From a virus, in IMG/VR virus record IMGVR_UViG_3300043395_000421, positions 1 through 64,000 of that record: a stretch of 64,000 nucleotides of DNA. The stretch is one strand, 5' to 3'. Shown piece by piece: positions 28,201 through 34,871 of this stretch (the first letter of the stretch is position 1; the number at the start of each line of letters is the position of its first letter). Both the position numbers and the translations under genes were made by a program. A model generated the notes under the pieces. That model was not told where the DNA came from and made no database searches. It was given only the letters and a program-made list of their open reading frames with translations.

Positions 28201-28548
28201 AAATCCTTCAGTCCACGCTATCTCCTGCAACTTGTGAATATTCTCTAAGCCCTTTTTATTTTTAGCAAGCAGGATAATGTGATTATAGGCTTGAATACTT
28301 TTATCTTTAAATGATGATCTATCAAATCTATCCGTTGGCGATATATATGCCTCTACTCCAAGGATTGGCTTTACGCCATATTCCTCACAGGCAATTTGCA
28401 TTTCACGATGTGATGATAATGTACCATGATCTGTAATAGCAATAGCAGGCATGCCAAGTATCTTGGCCTGCTTTACTAACTCATCTGGTGAATTTAGTCC
28501 ATCCATTGTTGAATAATGGGAATGGACATGCAAATGTATAAAACTCAT
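25279..28548 (-). CDS. dnaE: DNA polymerase III alpha subunit (DnaE type), 1089 aa
   Basis: The N-terminal PHP domain starts with FIHLHVHSHYSTMDG. The polymerase palm follows with GPGRGSAAGSLVCYS near residue 380 and the catalytic PDIDTDF near residue 416. A helix-hairpin-helix region and an OB-type domain (SIKRGKGWARVELVDETGSI, about 930-990) complete the protein. At 1089 residues it is slightly shorter than bacterial DnaE (about 1160). A bacterial-type C-family replicase is uncommon among phages but known in several actinophage groups. With the helicase, primase and SSB genes it should form the phage fork. An AAAGGCGG SD site precedes the ATG. Confidence 0.95.
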   Translation of the reverse strand: MSFIHLHVHSHYSTMDGLNSPDELVKQAKILGMPAIAITDHGTLSSHREMQIACEEYGVKPILGVEAYISPTDRFDRSSFKDKSIQAYNHIILLAKNKKGLENIHKLQEIAWTEGFYSKPRIDREVLKEYAEGIIVLTGCLNGLISKCIEKGDLSDAKLILKDFSKTFGEDLYVEVQSHNPKEINDGLLQLADELGIKAVATGDLHYAKEEDRLLEEALLIISTNPKMNKDADFDMSRQMKDMADRFDYLYPDRRMSFKGMNLFMQTREEIEADFKKAGINRTDIFDNTLEVADKIGEYYLYRNLDLLPVPKTNADEKLRDMAEKGLERLGKASDEVYRARLEEELAVIKDKKFASYFLIVADMINWAKGQEIMVGPGRGSAAGSLVCYSIGITDVDPIEYDLLFFRFINPERNDFPDIDTDFEDRRRKEVKDYLKKKFKHVASISTFTYFKDKGVVRDAARAFLVPLSDVNHALKSVDTFEEYATSPNTKEFRMKYPEVTWLAERLRGKIRSTGIHAAGVIVAKDDIRNYGPVETREDREDKASGRIPVIAYDMDTVADIGLIKLDALGLKCLSVIADTTASIRKRTGKNIDFSKMNFDDPEVYKMLSEGYTKGVFQAEATPYTNLLIKMGATEFEDLIVSNALVRPGAMNTVGASYINRKHGKEAVEYVHPIMQPFTKNTYGVIIYQEQVMQACVHLGGMTWSEADKVRKIIGKKKDAKEFDQFKDKFVEGASKHISKKQAEKLWHDFEAHAGYSFNRSHAVAYSMLSYYTAWLKLHYPLEFIFAALKNEGDKDTRTEYLIEAKRLGLRVQLPHINESDVYFSLQKDSLRFGLAEIKFISDSIANKIIEGRPYANYKEFIEKAAKKGSGINSRAISSLNAIGGAAFEDNARSGQEKENYYEYLGIPSFELKNIPPRIKAQAITIDQFDPLGSFVMFGMVKSIKRGKGWARVELVDETGSIGLFHHEQTQIESGKMYFILVGDNRIARYVDVADINPESADVFVDFLYRKQYSLEEDEKIVVNFSPYQTKNGKTMSHIVMSDKDKNLTRAIAFPSMYKITLAKMRDGMKCKPVLSKLDDGTLMIKEIK

Positions 28549-28561
28549 AACCGCCTTTGTA

Positions 28562-28583
28562 TTGGGGCCCTTTCGGGCCCCAA
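28562..28583 (-). terminator. Very stable hairpin between SSB and dnaE
   Basis: TTGGGGCCC and GGGCCCCAA form nine perfect pairs; on the minus strand the loop is GAAA, a stable GNRA tetraloop. No U tract follows, so it may be a processing or mRNA-stability element, or a weak terminator tuning dnaE expression. Confidence 0.55.
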
Positions 28584-28587
28584 ACTA

Positions 28588-29256
28588 TTACCAATCTAGA
28601 CTGCTGCTAGTTGCAGATTCAGCCTCTTCTGCTCCGCCTTCTCCATTAAAGAAAGCTTCCTGCTCTGCGTATGGCAAGTCACGCACAGCAGTTTCTTCCA
28701 ACTTATACAATTCAATGGCTGAGGAATCGAATGGAGTCTCATCTTTTGCCAATGGGATAATGGTATAACTTGTTTCGGTCTTTAGACCAGTTCTCTTGAT
28801 ACGCCACATCAGATTTGTGATTGAACCCATTTCTCCTGCGTATTCAATTAGTGTAGGTGTAACGGTTTTGCCGCTAGAACCTTGTGAAAGAATTGCTACG
28901 TATGGCTCATTCTTTCCATCATCAACTAGGACATTGATGTAAAGTCGTGAACGACCCTTCCATCCCGCCTTATAATCCTTGCGATGTTGATCGCAACCGT
29001 GACACTTGCCCTGGTCATCCATGGTGCATAGCGCCTTGCGACGATAATCTTTAGGATTTGTGTGCTCCACTGCAATAAAACCCAGTCCGAGCTTTTCATT
29101 ATAGTTTGGTGAATCTGGATCAAGTTCTTGAAGGAAACGAATCTTTACGCTTTCTCCATCTTCAAGCTTTACCCATTTTGCTTTGCTACCTTCGCCAGAT
29201 GATTGTGGCTTATCTAGCGCTTTGTTTAGGTCTTTTAGACCTTTTACGATACCCAT
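28588..29256 (-). CDS. Single-stranded DNA-binding protein (phage type), 222 aa
   Basis: The layout matches phage SSB-like proteins of actinophages: a helical start, WVKLEDGESVKIRFLQELDP, a zinc-type cluster CTMDDQGKCHGCDQHRKDY, an OB-fold core (SRLYINVLVDDGKNEPYVAI) and an acidic C-terminus rich in Glu/Ala ending SSSLDW. The acidic tail would bind polymerase or helicase partners, as in T7 gp2.5 and T4 gp32. It is located between primase and polymerase genes. An AAAGGAG SD site precedes the ATG. Confidence 0.75.
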   Translation of the reverse strand: MGIVKGLKDLNKALDKPQSSGEGSKAKWVKLEDGESVKIRFLQELDPDSPNYNEKLGLGFIAVEHTNPKDYRRKALCTMDDQGKCHGCDQHRKDYKAGWKGRSRLYINVLVDDGKNEPYVAILSQGSSGKTVTPTLIEYAGEMGSITNLMWRIKRTGLKTETSYTIIPLAKDETPFDSSAIELYKLEETAVRDLPYAEQEAFFNGEGGAEEAESATSSSLDW

Positions 29257-29308
29257 ATAGTTTCTCCTTTATAGTTGACGGTATAGATCCGTCTGTTCTT
29301 TCATTATA
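29257..29308 (-). promoter_or_regulatory. Leader of the SSB gene with small hairpin
   Basis: A TATAAT box (29308-29303) without a clear -35 precedes a leader containing GACGG/CCGTC (29277-29293, 7-base loop) and an AAAGGAG SD site. It could give SSB an extra promoter for high expression. Confidence 0.35.
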
Positions 29309-30307
29309 TCATGGGTTCCAAGATCGATATTCGATATCGGAAACTGCGTTTTTAATACAAGCGACAATTTCTTTTTCAGTCATATCGCCAGCATCTTTTG
29401 CGTCATGTGGATATATCTTACCATATTCATACGATGCCCACAAGATATCTTTATTCTTTAATCTATTAGCTATGCTGAGACCTAATTCCCTGCCAGCCAA
29501 ATCTGCATCTGTCATAATAGTTATGCGATTAAAATATCTATTTAGTAATGCCAAATTTTCTTTTGACAAATGTCCGCCTAATGTTGCGACAACATTTGGA
29601 AATCCCGCCTGATGAATTCTAATAGCATCAAAGCTTGATTCAACAATAATAACATTCTCACCAATTCTTTTTGCCCTATGAATATTAAACATGGTCTTAT
29701 TCTTTGGCAGATTTGTACTATTCTTAAATTTCTTTTCTGTAATAGATCTGCCAACAAGACCTACTGGCATTCCGTCTGGGCTATGTACTGGAACAATGAC
29801 CATGCCCATTTTACTAGAATATCCGAGTTTAAAATGTTGCATTGACTCTTCATTTATTCCTCTAGACTTAAAGTATTCTTTAGCAGTATCTGAATTTCCT
29901 AGTTCTTCATAAAGATTGTCTAATGTCTGCTGCGGAAATTCCTCAAAGTCTGGTTTATCGTCAAATAATGAATTTAGTGTATCTTCAAATACATCATCTG
30001 CTTCTGACTTCTTTGACATAATGAATCTTAATACTTCAAACTCATTCTTGCCTAATATTCTTTTTACTAAATCTTTTAGTCCGCCTGCTTCTCCGCATGA
30101 CGGATTAAAGCAAAGCCAAGCTCCAGTTTTTTCGCTAATATAAAAGCATGGGGTATTTGTGTTGTTATGAAATGGGCAGTATAGGATTAGATTATCGTTA
30201 GATTCGCCAACTATATTTAAGCCAAGGCCTTTTATTATTGCCTTGACGTGACTTGGCGTATAGAACGAGGTATCAGTTTGCCCTGTGTAATCCCCTCTGA
30301 TTCCCAT
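29309..30307 (-). CDS. DNA primase (zinc finger plus Toprim), 332 aa
   Basis: The N-terminus carries a CHC2-like zinc finger with Cys44 and His47 (LYCPFH) and Cys66 and Cys71 (WLCFNPSCG). The Toprim domain has its Glu in VIIVESSFDAIRI (about 223) and the DxD in IMTDADLAGRELG (about 267-269). It should lay RNA primers for the phage fork with the DnaB-type helicase. I start at the ATG ending at 30307 (MGIRGDYTG), with AAGAAGG upstream; this overlaps the preceding gene by 73 bases in another frame. Confidence 0.88.
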   Translation of the reverse strand: MGIRGDYTGQTDTSFYTPSHVKAIIKGLGLNIVGESNDNLILYCPFHNNTNTPCFYISEKTGAWLCFNPSCGEAGGLKDLVKRILGKNEFEVLRFIMSKKSEADDVFEDTLNSLFDDKPDFEEFPQQTLDNLYEELGNSDTAKEYFKSRGINEESMQHFKLGYSSKMGMVIVPVHSPDGMPVGLVGRSITEKKFKNSTNLPKNKTMFNIHRAKRIGENVIIVESSFDAIRIHQAGFPNVVATLGGHLSKENLALLNRYFNRITIMTDADLAGRELGLSIANRLKNKDILWASYEYGKIYPHDAKDAGDMTEKEIVACIKNAVSDIEYRSWNP

Positions 30308-30534
30308 GCCTTCTTCTTTCCTACATAAACACCATGGATTGTCATTATGAACTTCCATGTCTCGCCTGTAAATTCTACCGAAAATGCTGGGTCTATGTCA
30401 ATGACTCTAGCATATCCTCTGCTTCTCATATCATGAGTAAGCATATTTTCATATTGATTTTTAATCCTGATCATATCAGAATCATCTGCAAACTCTACAC
30501 GAGCCTGAAATCTTTTAATTTGTCGATGAGTCAT
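30235..30534 (-). CDS. Conserved-type hypothetical protein, 99 aa
   Basis: The protein starts MTHRQIKRFQARVEFADDSD and continues with NMLTHDMRSRGYARVIDIDP and KFIMTIHGVYVGKKKAWESE. I recall relatives at this position between helicase and primase genes in actinophages. The strand pattern suggests a small alpha/beta domain. It shares 73 bases with the primase gene and 20 with the helicase gene. Confidence 0.65.
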   Translation of the reverse strand: MTHRQIKRFQARVEFADDSDMIRIKNQYENMLTHDMRSRGYARVIDIDPAFSVEFTGETWKFIMTIHGVYVGKKKAWESEGITQGKLIPRSIRQVTSRQ

Positions 30535-31768
30535 TTTTCATGTTAGGTAGATTCTCATATATAGGCTTGATAACACCTCTATTGATATCCCAGTCTAAAT
30601 AGAAATCGAACTCATGTCCGTGTCGATTCTTTCTGCTAACCACTTCAATCATATTAGTATTAGGATATCTGTGAATAGCCATAGCCATATCTGCATCATA
30701 CTCAATAGCCTTTGACCAAGCAACTTGACTCATCATTGGTGGCTCATCTTGGTCCGATATGTCGTCAGCCGTTGCAGCGGTGATATCGACAATCGGAATA
30801 TTATTCGATACAGCAAGCAATTTAAACTCACGAGAAATATTACGGTTACGCTCAACTTCAGAATTGCTTCGCTTATTATCATTAAACAACTGATGGTAAT
30901 CCAAGATAACTAAATCTGGCTTATGCTGATCTATTTTACCTTGTACTGTTGCTGGGGTTACATCTGCGATACCTTCGTTAGACACTAGGATAAATCCGTT
31001 CTTGTTCTCAAACTTCTTTTTACCCCACGCTTTAAAATCATCTACATTAATATCACCTTTTGAAAAATCGCTGTTCTTAAATAGGCCAGAACCCATAATG
31101 GTATAGATACGGTCACGCATATTCTCTGGCGACATTTCAAGCGAAATAATCATTGGCTTAAAGCCTTGTTCCCACGCCTTACATGCAAGGTATGATGTAA
31201 ACCAAGTCTTACCACGTCCTGGCCAACCAATAGCAACAATTAAATGTCCTGGAGCCATACCTGTAGGATAAGCTTTATCAATTGCTTCTATGCCAGTAAT
31301 AATTCCTGGACTACCGCCCATCGCTGCGGACCGCTCTTTGACTGCGGCGAAATGTTGTTCTGCTAATCCAATATCTGTAAGGTCAATATCACGGACATTA
31401 TTAGTATGCCTACTCAATCCAGCAAGTTTGCCTTGAATATCTGCAAGAACTCTTGATGCTGAATCCTCTTTAAGAGATGCGCCTGCCTGCAAAATAATAG
31501 ACTTTAGTCTGTTAGAAATATACTCATTCTTAAGTTGGTCAAGATAATATCCAGTCTCTGCCTTTGCTGAAGGATCTGGTTCAAAATCTTTATGTCGCTC
31601 CATAATGATTCCAACTTCAGGCACAGCCTTAAACTTATAGTAGTAATTCTTCAAGCTTTCCCATACGTCACGATATGACGTAAACAATTCATCCACGTTG
31701 GCGGCAAGCAATGTACTAATATCTTTATTATTGCATACTGCTGTAATTACTTTTGCTTCTATATTCAC
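30515..31768 (-). CDS. dnaB: Replicative DNA helicase (DnaB type), 417 aa
   Basis: The RecA-like motor has Walker A GWPGRGKT (residues 181-188) after an N-terminal domain of about 150 residues, H1a MIISLEMSPENMRDR, and Walker B LVILDYHQLFND. The C-terminal strands SKAIEYDADMAMAI and EVVSRKNRHG match DnaB motif H4. It should unwind DNA at the fork. It overlaps its neighbours by 20 and 4 bases and lies with loader-like and primase genes. Confidence 0.92.
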   Translation of the reverse strand: MNIEAKVITAVCNNKDISTLLAANVDELFTSYRDVWESLKNYYYKFKAVPEVGIIMERHKDFEPDPSAKAETGYYLDQLKNEYISNRLKSIILQAGASLKEDSASRVLADIQGKLAGLSRHTNNVRDIDLTDIGLAEQHFAAVKERSAAMGGSPGIITGIEAIDKAYPTGMAPGHLIVAIGWPGRGKTWFTSYLACKAWEQGFKPMIISLEMSPENMRDRIYTIMGSGLFKNSDFSKGDINVDDFKAWGKKKFENKNGFILVSNEGIADVTPATVQGKIDQHKPDLVILDYHQLFNDNKRSNSEVERNRNISREFKLLAVSNNIPIVDITAATADDISDQDEPPMMSQVAWSKAIEYDADMAMAIHRYPNTNMIEVVSRKNRHGHEFDFYLDWDINRGVIKPIYENLPNMKNDSSTN

Positions 31769-32088
31769 TCTTGTCCGCCTTCTACTAGTTTCTTCGTCTG
31801 CTCTCTTAGCATCGCCCTATTCGCCTTATCCTTCTCAATGTCAGATTGAACCTGATCTATCCTATCAAAGTTATAGAAAAAGAAATTGAGCGGGTGCCCA
31901 GATTTACTGGTCTTAAAATAATATTCCAATAACTCTTTAGCACGATCATATCCTACACTATCTATGACATCTTGCATAGCCCACTTCTCACGGAATTTAT
32001 TTATACGAGGCTTCTTTTTATATTTTTCTGTATATAGATTTTCGTATAAAGATATTAGGACATAAGGCTCTTTACTTTTTGCCGCCAC
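31765..32088 (-). CDS. Helicase-associated protein, possible loader, 107 aa
   Basis: The protein has YTEKYKKKPRINKFREKWAM followed by VIDSVGYDRAKELLEYYF and HPLNFFFYNFDRI. This helical pattern resembles short replisome-organiser or helicase-loader domains and is coupled to dnaB by ATGA. No ATPase motif is present, so it would load passively. Confidence 0.55.
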   Translation of the reverse strand: MAAKSKEPYVLISLYENLYTEKYKKKPRINKFREKWAMQDVIDSVGYDRAKELLEYYFKTSKSGHPLNFFFYNFDRIDQVQSDIEKDKANRAMLREQTKKLVEGGQE

Positions 32089-32281
32089 TTAATTCCTCTT
32101 CCACCTCACGAGTCTTTTGAATAAGCTTATCCTCAACAAACTTATAAATGCGTTCTGTAGCAGAATCGACATTCTCTCCGCTACGAACAATATCCTCTAC
32201 GCCAATTCCAATTTTAATACTTTCATAGTTACCCAAATTTCTGGTAAAAGATAGATCTACTTTTACTTTTGTCTCTGACAT
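32072..32281 (-). CDS. Small conserved-type protein, 69 aa
   Basis: A beta strand start (VKVDLSFTRNLGNYESIKIGI) and a C-terminal helix rich in Lys/Glu (YKFVEDKLIQKTREVEEEL) suggest a small fold. Similar short proteins are frequent near phage replication genes; function unknown. It overlaps both neighbours. Confidence 0.6.
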   Translation of the reverse strand: MSETKVKVDLSFTRNLGNYESIKIGIGVEDIVRSGENVDSATERIYKFVEDKLIQKTREVEEELSGGKK

Positions 32282-32388
32282 TACTTGTGCTCCTTTAGGT
32301 GTCTATTTAAAGTATCGTGAGCAAATATGCCCCAACGAACTTCTGTTTCTTTTTTGCATACTGGGCAGATAACTACTTTGCCTGTCAT
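32281..32388 (-). CDS. Single C2H2-type zinc-finger microprotein, 35 aa
   Basis: The 35-residue ORF has VICPVCKKETEVRWG and HDTLNRHLKEHK, which gives Cys-x2-Cys and His-x4-His, a complete C2H2-like finger. It is joined by TAATG to the next gene. A stand-alone finger in the replication operon could bind DNA or a replication protein. Confidence 0.65.
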   Translation of the reverse strand: MTGKVVICPVCKKETEVRWGIFAHDTLNRHLKEHK

Positions 32389-32873
32389 TCTTCCGCCTTC
32401 CATACTGGTACAAACTTTCCTTCGCTGGTCTTAGTATACAATATTAAATTATGTTTGAGAAGAGCCAATAATTCTGAGCGGGACGGAACCTCAGAAGTAT
32501 ATCCATCATCTAAAATAAACTGATGTATCTCTAATATGTCTTCTTCTGTTAACATATACATAGACCAATTTGCATCGTCTGGATTACTTATTGGATATAT
32601 TTTTACAGGCTGCTGTATTTTGCCAGCCAAAATATATTCCTCTACAGTAATCTTATGTCTATTTAAAAGCTTTGCGGCTTCACGTAAAGTATATGCCTTT
32701 TGCATATGCTTATTAACTAAAGAATAGTTATACATGACCCTGCGCCTTTCAGGGTAACACCAAGCAACTATCTCATCTCTTGCACGAGATATTCGCAAAG
32801 ACTTATGTATTTTCCCGTCTAAGAAAAAATAGAGAAGTCTTTTAGATGTTCGAACTCTCTTTGTTCCAGCCAT
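32385..32873 (-). CDS. Excisionase/MerR-like HTH DNA-binding protein, 162 aa
   Basis: The middle reads AYTLREAAKLLNRHKITVEE followed by YILAGKIQQP, the MerR/excisionase winged-helix pattern. The N-terminus is very basic (GTKRVRTSKRLLYFF), and the C-terminus is acidic with a helix EEDILEIHQFILDDGY. No integrase is visible, so it is more likely a regulator or origin-binding protein. It overlaps the zinc genes on both sides. Confidence 0.65.
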   Translation of the reverse strand: MAGTKRVRTSKRLLYFFLDGKIHKSLRISRARDEIVAWCYPERRRVMYNYSLVNKHMQKAYTLREAAKLLNRHKITVEEYILAGKIQQPVKIYPISNPDDANWSMYMLTEEDILEIHQFILDDGYTSEVPSRSELLALLKHNLILYTKTSEGKFVPVWKAEE

Positions 32874-33007
32874 CGTCCTAATGCGCTTCTATCCTTGTTA
32901 ATCATCCAACGCTTTCCACACATTATGCAGAACAGCTCTACGTGTAGTTTTTGCGAAAAGACTCTGTCCACAAAGACTCTTCCGCCACACTTTTTACAAC
33001 TCATCAT
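32819..33007 (-). CDS. Zinc-ribbon protein, 62 aa
   Basis: The protein begins MMSCKKCGGRVFVDRVF and has LFCIMCGKRWMINKD, a four-Cys zinc ribbon. The second ATG is an equally likely start. It overlaps the HTH gene by 55 bases in another frame, an unusually long overlap, and the phosphoesterase by 4. Confidence 0.6.
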   Translation of the reverse strand: MMSCKKCGGRVFVDRVFSQKLHVELFCIMCGKRWMINKDRSALGRWLEQREFEHLKDFSIFS

Positions 33008-33810
33008 ACCTTAAACACCTTGCCATCTACAACGCATGAATAATCTGGTGAGACTTCAATAATTTGTACATGCGGCCATTTACCATTCTCAATATGAGCA
33101 ATAGCAAATCCCTTTTGCCAATCGTGATGTTGGGCATACTTCATGCCAGAACTCTTTGGATCACACATGTGTCCAATTTCATATCCACGAATAGTTTCAC
33201 CTTTACCTTTATTTCGTAATTCATAAGTCTGGAAATGAGAAGCGATTCTATGTGAGTGTCCACGGATCAATGATATCTGTAGATCATTCATGTCTTTACG
33301 AACTGCGCCTGTATCTGCTACGGATAGACCATGGTGAACATGGATATCGCCATATCGCTTCTTAGGCAACTCATCGTAATAAATATAATCATATCCAAGA
33401 CTATCCAAATTCCATAACGCTTCTGGCGTAACAACTTTAATATGATCTGGCAATTTAGCATCTACATAATTAAAGATGCGAATATCATGATTGCCAAGAG
33501 CAGTAAATAGTTCTGCATTCTTGCCAGCGACTTCACGATTCATGGCATAGAAATCTCTTGCGCCTTTTGCTTCATGCTGCATAAGCGGCATGATTGAATG
33601 TCCGTTTTGATCCTTGTACATTCTTAAAAATTCTGCAGATCTACCTTCTGTATATTTGCTGTAGCATGCCTGGTCGTCGGTATCTCCAAGAATATCGACT
33701 ACATCTGGCTTCCACCATTTCATTACCTCAAACCACAGTTTTATCATTTTATTATCTTGATAAGGGAACTGCTGATCTGACGATAACATCCATTTGAGAT
33801 CGTTTGTCAT
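33004..33810 (-). CDS. Calcineurin-like metallophosphoesterase, 268 aa
   Basis: Metallophosphoesterase motifs are in order: SDQQFP (residues 11-16, where the usual D-x-H is D-x-Q), GDTDD (42-46), GNHD (106-109), HHG, and GHSHR near 200. The fold suits a phosphodiesterase or nuclease acting in the cytoplasm, possibly on DNA ends or cyclic nucleotides. It is the first gene of the replication operon, directly after the promoter at 33860-33887. Confidence 0.85.
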   Translation of the reverse strand: MTNDLKWMLSSDQQFPYQDNKMIKLWFEVMKWWKPDVVDILGDTDDQACYSKYTEGRSAEFLRMYKDQNGHSIMPLMQHEAKGARDFYAMNREVAGKNAELFTALGNHDIRIFNYVDAKLPDHIKVVTPEALWNLDSLGYDYIYYDELPKKRYGDIHVHHGLSVADTGAVRKDMNDLQISLIRGHSHRIASHFQTYELRNKGKGETIRGYEIGHMCDPKSSGMKYAQHHDWQKGFAIAHIENGKWPHVQIIEVSPDYSCVVDGKVFKV

Positions 33811-33822
33811 TATTTCCTTTTA

Positions 33823-33847
33823 TTAATAAAAACTGCAGGTAGCAGTT
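33823..33847 (-). terminator. Hairpin terminator/attenuator in the phosphoesterase leader
   Basis: AACTGC and GCAGTT pair around a 5-base loop, followed on the minus strand by TTTTTATTAATAAAA. It lies downstream of the promoter at 33860-33887, so it could attenuate the replication operon or end late transcripts. Confidence 0.55.
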
Positions 33848-33859
33848 TATATGCTACGA

Positions 33860-33887
33860 ATTGTAGCATTTGATTTCAGATTGTCAA
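33860..33887 (-). promoter_or_regulatory. Replication-operon promoter
   Basis: TTGACA (33887-33882), a 16-base spacer and TACAAT (33865-33860) form a strong promoter whose -35 overlaps the stop codon of the last tail gene. TGCTAC-AATTC-GTAGCA, an inverted repeat at the -10, may be an operator. Confidence 0.7.
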
Positions 33888-34327
33888 TCGAATTGAATTG
33901 TTTTCATCTGAACAGCAATCCAGTTGACAGAAACCTTTTTGCCATTTTGTTTTGCGGCACCAGTTGCTTCAATAAAAAACTGTGTTGTACTTTTTGCTGC
34001 CGCTGAGATTGTAAACCAAACTTCTTTGTCCTGATTATAATTAAGTGATGCTACAACTATAGGGGCCTCTGTAAAGTTTATATTTGCAAATGGAAATACT
34101 TTTTGTCCTGCATTTACCTCTACTTCTTGTGTTCCTTTATCAATTACAGGAAAAACTTGAATATTTTTTTGAATACCAGCAATTGAAGTATTTTGGCTTC
34201 CTAATGTTTGAACAGCAGACGCATTTTGTTGATATACACTTGTAATGTTATCTTGAAGCTTATTAAGCTTATTTACATCAAGCGGAGCCCCAGTATTAAA
34301 TTTTACTGATGAGTCAAATGGTGCCAT
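33884..34327 (-). CDS. Tail/baseplate accessory protein, 147 aa
   Basis: The protein starts APFDSSVKFNTGAPLDVNKL with a helical segment, then a beta-rich domain (VEVNAGQKVFPFANINF, then APIVVASLNYNQDKEVWFTI) ending VNWIAVQMKTIQF, like an H-type lectin fold found in phage tail proteins. It is the last gene of the late operon. Attachment to the tail tip or to a host glycan is inferred. Confidence 0.6.
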   Translation of the reverse strand: MAPFDSSVKFNTGAPLDVNKLNKLQDNITSVYQQNASAVQTLGSQNTSIAGIQKNIQVFPVIDKGTQEVEVNAGQKVFPFANINFTEAPIVVASLNYNQDKEVWFTISAAAKSTTQFFIEATGAAKQNGKKVSVNWIAVQMKTIQFD

Positions 34328-34716
34328 TATAAATTATCTCCTAATTCATGCATATTTGCTTCCGCCTCAGAAACCTCAATAACCGACTTCCGATCCAACC
34401 CATATCTATCAAAAGCATCTGGGTCAACTATATGCCGCTTTTTATTTTGCGATATTAAATACATTTTACCATCCGCTATATTCTTTATCAAAGTACCATC
34501 ACGGAATCCTAGTTTACCAACCACTTTGATTCCTGCTACCGCCTGCTCCGTGGCATTTACAGTTGTGAATGACCACGATTTTGCGGCACGATCAGAAATA
34601 AGTTTATAGCGCTTATTATCTTTAATCCAATATACTCCCTTATCGGTCTTGACTGCAAGACCTGATGGGAGCATAGTAGGACTAATTACTGTCGCTGTCT
34701 TCGTTCTTCGTAGCAT
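34327..34716 (-). CDS. Tail-associated carbohydrate-binding-like protein, 129 aa
   Basis: I start at the ATG ending at 34716 (MLRRTKTATVISP) because the longest ORF would run through most of the coiled-coil gene before it. The body GLAVKTDKGVYWIKDNKRYK, then GFRDGTLIKNIADGKMYLIS, contains two short repeats ending in a basic KKRHIVDPDAF. Similar repeats occur in secreted and tail proteins. Confidence 0.6.
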   Translation of the reverse strand: MLRRTKTATVISPTMLPSGLAVKTDKGVYWIKDNKRYKLISDRAAKSWSFTTVNATEQAVAGIKVVGKLGFRDGTLIKNIADGKMYLISQNKKRHIVDPDAFDRYGLDRKSVIEVSEAEANMHELGDNL

Positions 34717-34840
34717 TTTTCTCATTAAGAAGTTGAGTAATTTCTGCACGTAGAATTGCAACTTGAGTTTCATAATTTGATACAATCTCGCCAATGCGTT
34801 GTTGCAAGGCGGTGATTACTAGTTCTGCTTTATTTTCCAT
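34682..34840 (-). CDS. Coiled-coil microprotein, 52 aa
   Basis: A 52-residue ORF starts MENKAELVITALQQRIGEIV and continues with VAILRAEITQLLNEK, a single amphipathic helix able to form a coiled coil. It overlaps the next gene by 35 bases. Comparable small genes follow tail-fibre genes in related phages. Confidence 0.6.
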   Translation of the reverse strand: MENKAELVITALQQRIGEIVSNYETQVAILRAEITQLLNEKNATKNEDSDSN

Positions 34841-34871
34841 TATTCTCCTAATGTAGACCTAAAGGATACCA

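Noticed and set aside
29309-30358. Longest primase frame starting at 30358
   Set aside because: Its first 17 residues overlap the 99-aa gene further and lack an SD site; the ATG at 30307 has AAGAAGG upstream.
32385-32873. Excisionase-like HTH read as evidence for a temperate phage
   Set aside because: No integrase, attachment site or repressor was found in the window. The HTH fold alone fits a regulator or origin-binding protein.
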